Shown here: one piece after another, positions 1-7,588 of the stretch
How positions within the stretch are numbered: the stretch's first letter is position 1
How the letters are laid out: every line of letters starts with the position of its first letter
From: CAKZLS01 sp963771545
GTDB lineage: Bacteria; Pseudomonadota; Alphaproteobacteria; Rhodospirillales; Defluviicoccaceae
Assembly: GCA_963771545.1 (NCBI GenBank)
Contig: CAVYTX010000002.1
Coordinates: 2,356,001-2,420,000, forward strand
Reading direction: 5' to 3'
DNA: 64,000 bases
Made by a program: the position numbers and the translations under genes
Notes under the pieces: generated by a model
Database searches by the model: none
Told to the model about the DNA's origin: nothing
What the model saw: only the letters and a program-made list of their open reading frames with translations

Positions 1-480
1 TTCTTTGTCGTCTTGCTGTTCGCGCAAATCGTTTCTCGTAATATTTTCAGTTATTCCATTGCTTGGACCGAAGAACTGTCGACCTATCTCTTCGTTTGGT
101 TCACGTTTTTCGGCGCGAGTTATGCCGCGAAGCTGGCCGCGCATAACCGGGTTACATTCCAGTTCAAGAAACTTCCAAGAAAAACTGTATATCTGATTGA
201 AGCATTCGCCGACGTATTTTGGCTTATGTTTAATGCCTATTTTGTATATCTAAGTTACGACTTCGTATTCAATAAAATGAACCTGTTCTGGAAATCGCAA
301 ACTCTTGGCGTTCCCATGAAATATTTTTACATGGTTCTTCCGATCGCCTTCACGCTGATGTCGATTCGCATCATTCAGGTGAACTATAACCGGATCGTGA
401 GGGGGATCGATATCCGCGACCCGGACGAGGTCGCGGTCGAAAAAGTAATCGATGACAGCGAGGCCGCACAGCAAAGTTAA
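1..480 (+). CDS. dctQ: TRAP transporter small permease (DctQ), 5' end outside window
   Basis: The open frame runs from base 1 without a start, so the gene begins upstream of the window; about 159 codons are visible. The protein has hydrophobic stretches and the W-T-E-E-L-x-x-Y-L-F-V-W motif near its visible start that is typical of the four-helix DctQ subunit. DctQ sits in the inner membrane and, with the large DctM subunit, moves a carboxylate or similar solute delivered by a periplasmic receptor, driven by a sodium gradient. The dctM gene follows 53 bases downstream. The receptor gene (dctP) is presumably just upstream of the window. Confidence 0.9.
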   Translation, partial: FFVVLLFAQIVSRNIFSYSIAWTEELSTYLFVWFTFFGASYAAKLAAHNRVTFQFKKLPRKTVYLIEAFADVFWLMFNAYFVYLSYDFVFNKMNLFWKSQTLGVPMKYFYMVLPIAFTLMSIRIIQVNYNRIVRGIDIRDPDEVAVEKVIDDSEAAQQS

Positions 481-533
481 AAAAAGAAACCGAGGCGAAT
501 CGCTCTGGTATAAAGGGAAGGCATTCGGTCGCC

Positions 534-1874
534 ATGGAAACGACAATCGTCACGATCCTTTTTGGATTATTCATCGTTTTGCTCATTATCGGCGCGCCGA
601 TCACGGTCGCGCTTGGCGTTTCCGCCTTGATCTCGTTTCTATATCTTGGCGACAATCCGATTAAGTTCGTTCAGATCGCCTTCACGGCGGTGGGATCGTT
701 TCCTTTGATGGCGTTGCCGGCGTTCATTCTGGCCGGCGCGCTGATGGAAGCCGCCGGGATATCGCAACGCCTCGTCGTCCTGGCCGAGAGTTTCGCCGGA
801 CCCTTCACCGGCGGGATGTCGGCGGCCGCGGTGTTCGCCTGCTTGTTCTTCGGCGCGATCTCCGGATCGGGCCCGGCGACAACGGCGGCGGTGGGCATGC
901 TGATGATACCCGCGATGATCGACCGCGGTTACGACAAGGGATATGCGGCGTCGATCACCGCCTCTTCCGGCGGCCTTGGCGTCGTCATCCCTCCATCGAT
1001 CCCGATGGTAATCTTCGGCATCGCCGCCCTCGGAATGCAGCCGCCACCCGAAGCGGTGGAGAAATTCGGCGTGTTCCAGTCCGTATCCATCCCCAAACTG
1101 TTCATCGCCGGCGTCTTTCCTGGGCTGGTGATCGCGGGAACGCTGCTGATCATGAATTACATCCTGTGCAAGAAAAAAGGCTACCGGGGCAGCGCGGAGG
1201 GGTGGTCGGTCAGGGTCATCGGTTGTGCCCTATACCGTGGTTTTTGGTCGATTCTGGCGCCGCTTGTCATTCTCGGCGGCATTTATACCGGCCTGTTCAC
1301 CCCGACCGAGGCCGCCATTGTCGCGATCTTCTATACGCTGCTCGTGGGCTTTCTCATTCACAAGGAATTGAAGGTCGAGGCCATTTGGCGTTGCCTCGAG
1401 ACCACGACCTGGATCACCGGCCGCGTATTGCTGATCCTGTTCACCGCGACCGTTTTCGGACGTCTTCTCGTCGAAAACCGGATCCCGGCGATTATCGCCG
1501 AAGCGATGCTGAGCGCCACCGAAAACATTTATATCATTTGGGCCATGATCATCTTTTTTCTGCTGTTCATCGGCATGTTCATGGAGACGCTGGCGGCCAT
1601 TCTGATCCTGACGCCGGTGCTGCTGCCGATCGCCTACAGCATGGGCATCGATCCGGTGCATTTCGGCATCGTCGTGGTGTGCTGCTTGTCTATTGGTTTC
1701 CAAACGCCGCCGCTGGGCGAGAACCTGTTTATCGCATCCGGAATTTCGAACACGACGATCGAGGAGATCTCCCTCAAGGCGCTGCCATTCGCGGCGATCA
1801 ATACAGCCGGGGTTTTCGTCATTGCCTTTTTTCCGGAAATTTCGCTTTGGCTTCCCCGGCTATTTGGCTACTGA
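534..1874 (+). CDS. dctM: TRAP transporter large permease (DctM)
   Basis: This 446-residue protein is almost entirely hydrophobic, with about 11-12 predicted membrane segments, and matches the usual length of DctM. Family hallmarks are the early A-L-P-A-F-I-L-A-G block, the SGSGPATTAAVG segment near residue 115 and the Q-T-P-P-L-G-E-N-L-F segment near residue 390. It is the transport channel of the tripartite carrier begun by the preceding DctQ gene. The ATG at 534 has a purine-rich AAGGGAAGG about 12 bases upstream. The solute is not evident from the permease; the neighbours suggest an amino-group-containing sulfonate or amino acid, which is inference only. Confidence 0.95.
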   Translation: METTIVTILFGLFIVLLIIGAPITVALGVSALISFLYLGDNPIKFVQIAFTAVGSFPLMALPAFILAGALMEAAGISQRLVVLAESFAGPFTGGMSAAAVFACLFFGAISGSGPATTAAVGMLMIPAMIDRGYDKGYAASITASSGGLGVVIPPSIPMVIFGIAALGMQPPPEAVEKFGVFQSVSIPKLFIAGVFPGLVIAGTLLIMNYILCKKKGYRGSAEGWSVRVIGCALYRGFWSILAPLVILGGIYTGLFTPTEAAIVAIFYTLLVGFLIHKELKVEAIWRCLETTTWITGRVLLILFTATVFGRLLVENRIPAIIAEAMLSATENIYIIWAMIIFFLLFIGMFMETLAAILILTPVLLPIAYSMGIDPVHFGIVVVCCLSIGFQTPPLGENLFIASGISNTTIEEISLKALPFAAINTAGVFVIAFFPEISLWLPRLFGY

Positions 1875-1939
1875 CCGGTAACGTATGTCGCGGGCAAACG
1901 AAATCGAGCCGGCCACGCTGAAACAGGAGAAATAACAAC

Positions 1940-2434
1940 ATGATATGGGGAATAGAACGCATTCTCTATGCAACCGATCTAGGCCACAATTCCGCTTACG
2001 TGTTTCGTTACGCCTCCTATCTGGCCAAGTTGACGGGCGCCGAGCTTCATTTGCTGCATGTCGTACCGGAGCTATCCGATGATTTGAGATTTACCCTGCA
2101 AGCCAATATCCTGGACCACGCCGCCCGTCATCGGATCTTGGAACAGCGGGCGGAGAACGCCCGGAAGCTTTTCATGGAACGCCAGGATCAGTACTGGGCG
2201 GAGCAGACGGCGGAAGACCGGAAGGTTCGCGAACAAATAAAATCCGTCACCGTTGTCGAGGCGTTTCCGCCCGAAAAAATCCTCAAGACCGCCAAGGAGC
2301 ACAAGTGCGATCTCATCGTCATCGGCGCCCACGCCAGGGGGTTTACGCATACGTTTCTCGGAGGTGTCGCGGAAAAGGTCCTTCGCCGTTCGCGGATCGC
2401 CAGCTTGGTTGTTCCGTTGCCCGAGGAAGATTGA
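1940..2434 (+). CDS. Universal stress protein (UspA family)
   Basis: This 164-residue cytosolic protein starts with R-I-L-Y-A-T-D-L and ends with the nucleotide-binding G-A-H-A-R-x9-G-G-V-A-E-K-V-L-R-R-S pattern typical of ATP-binding UspA domains. It follows dctM by 65 bases on the same strand. UspA-like proteins are often encoded with TRAP transporters, and in a few such systems the protein contacts the transporter, so a regulatory role here is plausible but not shown. An AGGAG motif lies about 10 bases before the ATG. Confidence 0.9.
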   Translation: MIWGIERILYATDLGHNSAYVFRYASYLAKLTGAELHLLHVVPELSDDLRFTLQANILDHAARHRILEQRAENARKLFMERQDQYWAEQTAEDRKVREQIKSVTVVEAFPPEKILKTAKEHKCDLIVIGAHARGFTHTFLGGVAEKVLRRSRIASLVVPLPEED

Positions 2435-2488
2435 ACGGCGTGAAGGGGTTTTTTCTTCGCGACAAATCCGCGAAGAGAGGAAAATGGA

Positions 2489-3493
2489 ATGAAACGACTT
2501 TTCGCGGCGCTCCTCGTCGTCGCGGCGGCTGTGGCCTCGGCGCCCGGCATCGCCGCCGCCCAAAAACTCAACGAGAAACCCGAGGAGATCACCGTCGCCT
2601 ACTTCCGGGAATGGCCGACGGCGAACCAGGTCGCTCAGGCCGAGCATTGGTACGACGAGGCGATGGGCGTCAAGATCGACTGGCGTGTCTTCGAAACCGG
2701 AACCGCGATGGCCGAGGCCATGGTGGCGGGCGAAGTGCAGATCGCCTATTCCATGGGTGTCGTCCCCTTCGCGATCGCCGTTTCTCGGGGCGCTCCCTTG
2801 AAAACCGTCGGCGTGGCCGTCTCCTACGCCGAGAACGACAACTGCGTCGTCTACAAGAAAGCCGCCATCGACAAGGCCAACGCGCACGAACTGGAGGGCA
2901 AGAAGGTCGCCGTGCCGATGGGGACGGTCACGCATTACAAGATGCTGCTCACCCTCGAGCATCTTGGCGTCGACGCAAGCAAAGTCGACCTGATCGACAT
3001 GTCCTCGGCCGAGGCGGCCAAGGCTTTTATCCGCGGCGAACTCACGATGGCGTGCGGCTGGGGCGGCCCCTTGCGCCGGATGAAGGGGTACGGCTGGGAG
3101 CTGATGACCGCGAAGGAGCAGGAGGCGATCGGGATCCGCGTGTTCGATGTCATCGCCGTCACCAACGATTTCGCCGACACCTATCCGGACCTTGTGACCA
3201 CGTTCCTGGAAGTCACGGACAAGGCCATCGCCTACCTAGAGGACAATCCGGACGAGGCCAAGCCGGCGATCGCCGAAGCCGCCGGAATGGACCTGAAGGA
3301 GTCGAATATCGTCCTGTCGTTGTTCCGGTTCCCGCGGCGCGACGCCCAGCTTTCCGAGCGCTGGCTGGATGGCGGCGTGCAGTCTTTCGTAAAGCAGATC
3401 GCGGACTTCTACGTCAAGCAGGGCCGGATACCGGCGACCCTCGACGATTACGGGTCGACCATCGACGCGAGCTTCTACGAAAAGGTTGAATGA
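2489..3493 (+). CDS. Taurine/sulfonate-type ABC substrate-binding protein, orphan
   Basis: The 334-residue protein has a clear signal peptide (charged start, hydrophobic core, cleavage near residue 24) followed by the NMT1/TauA-type periplasmic binding fold, including V-A-Y-F-R-E-W-P and a G-x-x-V-A-V-P-x-G-T-V-T-H segment. Members bind taurine, sulfonates, nitrate or similar small anions and deliver them to an ABC permease. No permease or ATPase gene lies next to it in this window, so it is an orphan receptor. It is followed at 18 bases by a TauE/SafE exporter, which supports a sulfonate link by inference. Confidence 0.85.
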   Translation: MKRLFAALLVVAAAVASAPGIAAAQKLNEKPEEITVAYFREWPTANQVAQAEHWYDEAMGVKIDWRVFETGTAMAEAMVAGEVQIAYSMGVVPFAIAVSRGAPLKTVGVAVSYAENDNCVVYKKAAIDKANAHELEGKKVAVPMGTVTHYKMLLTLEHLGVDASKVDLIDMSSAEAAKAFIRGELTMACGWGGPLRRMKGYGWELMTAKEQEAIGIRVFDVIAVTNDFADTYPDLVTTFLEVTDKAIAYLEDNPDEAKPAIAEAAGMDLKESNIVLSLFRFPRRDAQLSERWLDGGVQSFVKQIADFYVKQGRIPATLDDYGSTIDASFYEKVE

Positions 3494-3511
3494 GCGCACA
3501 AAGAGCGATTG

Positions 3512-4255
3512 GTGGACATACTTGATCTGCTGCCCCTGATCTTCCTGGCCTATGTGATCGGCGGAGCAGTCAAGGGGGCCTTGGGGTTCGGCATGCCGCT
3601 CACGGCCATGTCCTTGCTCTCGGCGTTCCTCGACGTGCCCACCGCGGCGGCGCTGAACGTCCTGCCGATGTTGTGCGCCAATATTTTCCAAGCCAACCGT
3701 GGCGGCCTGCTGGTGGCGACGCTGCGCCGTTTCTGGCCGCTTCTCATCGCGCTCGCCATCGGAACGTGGATAGGGGCGACGCTGATCGTATCTCTCGATC
3801 CCCGGTGGCTTCTCGGTGTCCTCAGCGCCATCGTGGTGCTGTTTTGCGCGATCAACCATTTCCACCCGCGGCCGCGGCTACCGGACCGACACGAACACGC
3901 CGTCGGTGTCGCGACAGGCTTCATCGCCGGGATTATCGGAGCCCTGACGACGGTCCACGGGCCGCCCGTGATCATGTACGCCGCGTCCTTGCGGCTGGCC
4001 AAGGAAGCGTTCGTCGCCGCGCTGGGCACCTTCTTCCTGATGGGGGGCATCTTCGTCCTCATCGCGTTCGTTGAGCGTGGCGTCCTGAATCGCGAGACGG
4101 CGCCGTGGTCCCTCGCCTGCGTCTTGCCGGTCCTCGCCGGCATGTGGCTCGGTCAGCGGTTCGCCCGCAGCATCGACCAGGAGCGGTTTCGCAAGGCGGT
4201 AATGATCGTCCTACTATTACTCGGCCTCAATTTGGTTCGGAGGGCGGTCTGGTGA
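3512..4255 (+). CDS. TauE/SafE family anion exporter
   Basis: This roughly 247-residue integral membrane protein has about eight hydrophobic segments and the family's duplicated glycine-rich motifs (G-G-A-V-K-G-A-L-G-F-G-M-P near the start and G-I-I-G-A-L-T-T-V-H-G-P-P near the middle). TauE/SafE proteins are thought to export sulfite, sulfoacetate or other anions. I prefer the GTG at 3512 because AAAGAG lies six bases before it; a TTG at 3509 is possible. It follows the taurine-type binding protein closely and probably shares its operon. Confidence 0.88.
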   Translation: MDILDLLPLIFLAYVIGGAVKGALGFGMPLTAMSLLSAFLDVPTAAALNVLPMLCANIFQANRGGLLVATLRRFWPLLIALAIGTWIGATLIVSLDPRWLLGVLSAIVVLFCAINHFHPRPRLPDRHEHAVGVATGFIAGIIGALTTVHGPPVIMYAASLRLAKEAFVAALGTFFLMGGIFVLIAFVERGVLNRETAPWSLACVLPVLAGMWLGQRFARSIDQERFRKAVMIVLLLLGLNLVRRAVW

Positions 4256-4280
4256 AGCTATGCGCGCGAAGGTCTGCGCC

Positions 4281-4826
4281 TCAGAAATTGGGCGGCGTGC
4301 ACGCGCTGACGATCTCGCACGGCTCCGACCCGACATTCCGGAACCGGTGCGGCACGCGGCTTTCGTAGGCGTAGCCATCGCCGGGGCCGAGGATTTGCCG
4401 CGAGTCCCCCACGGTGATTTCGATGTGTCCGCGCACGACAACTCCCGCCTCCTCGCCGTCGTGCCGCATCATCGTGCGCCCGGTGTCGGCGCCCGGCTGA
4501 TAGGTCTCATGCAGCACCTGCAAGGCTTTTCCTCGCAAGTCATGACCAATTTGACGAAACGACAGCTTGCCGTCGTCGATTTGGGTCAACTCGTCGCGCG
4601 TAAAGAAAACTTTTTCCGCCTGTTCGTTGTCCGACCCGAAAAACTCGGCCAGCGGAACCGACATGCCGTCGAGGACCTTCTTGAGCGATGCGATGGAAGG
4701 ACTGGTCTGGTTGCGCTCGATCATCGAGATTGTGGCGTTTGTCACGCCCGACCGGCGGGCGAGGTCTCGCTGGGAAAATCCCATCCTCTGTCGCAGGACG
4801 CGTAACCGGTCACCAACGTCCAGCAT
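4281..4826 (-). CDS. XRE-family regulator with C-terminal cupin
   Basis: The 181-residue protein starts with a helix-turn-helix (R-Q-R-M-G-F-S-Q-R-D-L-A-R-R-S-G-V-T) over about residues 8-62 and ends with a cupin barrel (residues about 105-175, with H-D-G-E-E-A-G-V-V and E-S-R-V-P-H-R-F). This PuuR-like architecture senses a small ligand in the cupin and represses amine, polyamine or amino-acid genes. It is transcribed away from the GabT-like gene at 5007, with about 180 bases between them, so it probably controls that gene and itself. Confidence 0.9.
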   Translation of the reverse strand: MLDVGDRLRVLRQRMGFSQRDLARRSGVTNATISMIERNQTSPSIASLKKVLDGMSVPLAEFFGSDNEQAEKVFFTRDELTQIDDGKLSFRQIGHDLRGKALQVLHETYQPGADTGRTMMRHDGEEAGVVVRGHIEITVGDSRQILGPGDGYAYESRVPHRFRNVGSEPCEIVSACTPPNF

Positions 4827-4844
4827 CCGTTAATTCCGTTTGCT

Positions 4845-4920
4845 ATTCTGAACATTCACATCAAGACTATCCATATATCAATACGTTAAAGATAAAGCAA
4901 ATACGGCTATTGTTCGGAAT
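4845..4920. promoter_or_regulatory. Inverted half-sites in the regulator/aminotransferase divergent promoter region
   Basis: ATTCTGAACA at 4845-4854 and TGTTCGGAAT at 4911-4920 are inverted relative to each other (nine of ten positions match) and flank an AT-rich region between the divergent XRE-cupin and aminotransferase genes. They are plausible operators for the cupin regulator. Binding is inferred only from position and symmetry. Confidence 0.4.
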
Positions 4921-5006
4921 TTCGAAAAGATTGTAGAATTCGTGACCTCCCCCGCCCCTCGCATGGGCGGAGGGCGAGCGCGTGTGACCCAAAGGAGTTC
5001 AAAAGC

Positions 5007-6305
5007 ATGGACAATAATTCAAACCTGTTGGCAAGACGGACACAAGCCGTGCCGCGTGGCGTCGCCAGCGCCTACCCCATTTTCGCGGATCGAGCCGAGA
5101 ACGCGGAAATCTGGGACGTCGAAGGCAGGCGCTACATCGATTTCGCCGGCGGTATCGGGGTGCTCAACTCGGGTCACCGCCACCCGAAGGTCATGGCGGC
5201 GGCGCGGGCGCAGGCCGAGCGTTTCACCCACACCAGCTTCCAAGTCATTGCCTACGAGCCCTATATCGCTTTGGCGGAGAGACTCAACGCCCTAGCTCCC
5301 GGCGAGGAGCCCAAGAAGACCATCTTCCTGACAACCGGGGCCGAGGCCGTGGAAAACGCCGTGAAAGTCGCGCGCGTGGCAACTCGGCGCAGGGGCGTCA
5401 TCGCTTTCACCGGTAGTTTTCATGGGCGAACGCTGCTGACCATGGGGTTGACCGGAAAGGTCGCGCCCTACAAGGCCGGGATGGGGCCGTTTCCGAGCGA
5501 CATCTATCACGCGCCGTTTCCGATGTTGACTCATGGCGTTACTTCCGAGCAATCGCTTGCCGCGCTCAATGCGATCTTCAAGGGCGACATGGCGCCGGAC
5601 GAAACCGCCGCGATCATTATCGAGCCGGTGACCGGGGAAGGCGGTTTTTATATCGCGCCATTCGAATTCCTGAGGGAGCTGCGGGCCATTTGCGACCGGC
5701 ATGGCATCCTCCTGATCGCCGACGAGATTCAGTCGGGGTTCGGCCGCACCGGCAAAATGTTTGCTATTGAACATAGCGGAGTCGTTCCCGACATGATCAC
5801 AACGGCCAAATCGCTGGCCGGCGGCTATCCGCTCTCCGGACTGATCGGGAAGGCTGACATTATGGACACGGTCCCTCCGGGTGGTCTTGGCGGTACATAC
5901 GGCGGCAACCCCGTCGCCTGCGCGGCGGCGCTGGCCGTTTTGGATGTGATTCGAGACGAAGGCCTCTTGGACCGCAGCGCCGAGATCGGCAAGCGCTTGA
6001 CGGGACGCTTGCAAGCGATCGCCGGCCGCAAGCCGGTGCGCTGTATCAGCGAGGTGCGCGGCCTTGGCGGCATGGTCGCCGTGGAGCTCGTTTCGGAAGT
6101 GGACGGCCGGACACCGGACGCGGATCTTGCCAAGTCCGTCACGACGAGATGCTTTGAAAAGGGGCTGATCGTGTTGTCCTGCGGTCTCTATGGCAACGTG
6201 ATACGGATCCTGGTTCCGCTCACGGCCGCCGACCCGCTTGTTGATGAAGGAATGGACATCCTGGAACAGTCGATCGTCGCCACCGCACAAAGGAGCGCCG
6301 CTTAA
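5007..6305 (+). CDS. Class III aminotransferase, GabT-like (4-aminobutyrate or related amine)
   Basis: The 432-residue, full-length fold-type I PLP enzyme shows the class III signature D-E-I-Q-S-G-F-G-R-T-G (residues 239-249) and the Schiff-base lysine at residue 268 in T-T-A-K-S-L-A-G-G. F-L-T-T-G-A-E-A-V-E-N-A near residue 107 is the cofactor phosphate-binding region. It would transfer an omega-amino group (4-aminobutyrate is the closest match) to 2-oxoglutarate or pyruvate in the cytosol. AAAGGAG sits ahead of the ATG. The divergent XRE-cupin regulator likely controls it; taurine or another omega-amine is an alternative substrate given the neighbours. Confidence 0.88.
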   Translation: MDNNSNLLARRTQAVPRGVASAYPIFADRAENAEIWDVEGRRYIDFAGGIGVLNSGHRHPKVMAAARAQAERFTHTSFQVIAYEPYIALAERLNALAPGEEPKKTIFLTTGAEAVENAVKVARVATRRRGVIAFTGSFHGRTLLTMGLTGKVAPYKAGMGPFPSDIYHAPFPMLTHGVTSEQSLAALNAIFKGDMAPDETAAIIIEPVTGEGGFYIAPFEFLRELRAICDRHGILLIADEIQSGFGRTGKMFAIEHSGVVPDMITTAKSLAGGYPLSGLIGKADIMDTVPPGGLGGTYGGNPVACAAALAVLDVIRDEGLLDRSAEIGKRLTGRLQAIAGRKPVRCISEVRGLGGMVAVELVSEVDGRTPDADLAKSVTTRCFEKGLIVLSCGLYGNVIRILVPLTAADPLVDEGMDILEQSIVATAQRSAA

Positions 6306-6406
6306 GAATTGCATTCCTACAACATTTTCCCGACAATGATCGGAAGTATTCGGTGATCGAGACCGATGCCGAACAAGGATAACAAAGCAAGGGAAGGAGG
6401 CACGTC

Positions 6407-7390
6407 ATGAGGATATTGAGGGTATTGGGTTGGGGGGCGGGGTTGGCGGTGTTGGTTGCCGTGTGGTTTGGCGGCGGTCCGGCGCGGGCGGCGGAGGAGA
6501 AGTTCGTGACCATCGGGACCGGCGGCCAGACCGGGGTTTACTATGTGGTCGGCCAGTCGGTCTGCAAGCTGGTGAACCGGGGATCCGGGGAGCACGGCCT
6601 CAAGTGCACGGCGCCGTCGACCGGCGGGTCGGTCGACAACATCAATTCGATCCGTTCCGGGGCGCGCAACATGGGCGTCGCCCAGTCGGACGTGCAGTAC
6701 TACGCCCTCAAGGGCGAGGGCCCGTTCAAGGATCAGGGGCCCTATGAGGATCTCAGGGCGGTTTTTTCGGTGCATCCGGAACCCTTTACGGTGATCGCGC
6801 GCGCCGATTCCGGGATCAAGACGTTCGAGGATCTCAAGGGCAAGCGGGTCAACATCGGCAACCCCGGTTCGGGCCAGCGCGGCACCATGGAGGTGCTGAT
6901 GGACAAGATGGGATGGACCCTGGGCGACTTCGCGCTGGCGTCGGAGCTCAAGGCCGCCGAGCAGTCGGCGGCGCTGTGCGACAACAAGGTGGACGCCATC
7001 ATCTACGCCGTCGGCCACCCCAACGGCTCCATTCAGGAAGCGTCGACGTCGTGCGATTCGATCCTGATCCCGGTGACCGGACCGGTGATCGACGAGCTGG
7101 TGGCGGCCAATCCGTTCTACGCCAAGGCCGTCATTCCGGGCGGCATGTACAAGGGCACGGACGAGGACGTGGAGACCTTCGGCGTGCTGGCGACGTTCGT
7201 ATCGTCGACGGCGACGGACTCCGACACCGTCTACGCGGTGGTGGCGGCGGTGTTCGACAACTTCGACCGGTTCAAGAACCTGCATCCGGCGTTCGCCAAC
7301 CTCAAGCCGGAAACCATGGTCAAGGACGGCCTGTCGGCGCCGCTGCACGACGGCGCGGTCAAATACTTCAAGGAAAAGGGCATGATGTAA
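6407..7390 (+). CDS. TAXI-family TRAP solute receptor
   Basis: The 327-residue secreted protein has an N-terminal signal peptide ending near A-R-A-A and the TAXI hallmark I-G-T-G-G-Q-T-G-V-Y-Y near residue 36. It then has the conserved G-K-R-V-N-I-G-N-P-G-S-G-Q-R segment and the A-V-V-A-A-V-F-D-N-F-D-R-F block near the C-terminus. It binds a solute in the periplasm for the fused permease encoded downstream. A strong AAGGAGG precedes the ATG. TAXI receptors are known or predicted to bind glutamate or other carboxylates; the ligand here is unknown. Confidence 0.93.
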   Translation: MRILRVLGWGAGLAVLVAVWFGGGPARAAEEKFVTIGTGGQTGVYYVVGQSVCKLVNRGSGEHGLKCTAPSTGGSVDNINSIRSGARNMGVAQSDVQYYALKGEGPFKDQGPYEDLRAVFSVHPEPFTVIARADSGIKTFEDLKGKRVNIGNPGSGQRGTMEVLMDKMGWTLGDFALASELKAAEQSAALCDNKVDAIIYAVGHPNGSIQEASTSCDSILIPVTGPVIDELVAANPFYAKAVIPGGMYKGTDEDVETFGVLATFVSSTATDSDTVYAVVAAVFDNFDRFKNLHPAFANLKPETMVKDGLSAPLHDGAVKYFKEKGMM

Positions 7391-7405
7391 TCGAGCGCGC
7401 GGGGT

Positions 7406-7430
7406 GGGCGGGGCCATGCCGCGCCCGCCC
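7406..7430 (+). other. GC-rich hairpin between TAXI receptor and permease genes
   Basis: GGGCGGG (7406-7412) and CCCGCCC (7424-7430) can form a seven-pair, all G-C stem with an 11-base loop 15 bases after the receptor stop codon. A second G-run/C-run pair follows near 7464-7488. There is no T-run, so it is more likely a message-stabilising or attenuating hairpin that raises receptor over permease output than a full terminator; this is inference. Confidence 0.45.
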
Positions 7431-7588
7431 CCGCGCTTGCGCATCCGCTCCGGGTTCGGCGTCGGGGGCGATCGCTCGCTCCCCCCGGCGCGGGCGCGGC
7501 GCCGTCGCGGAAGGGGGCGTTGAACGCCCAAAAAAGCAGGGATCGATGTAACGCGTCGTCGGAAAAAACTGGGAAACGGAAGGGTGCG

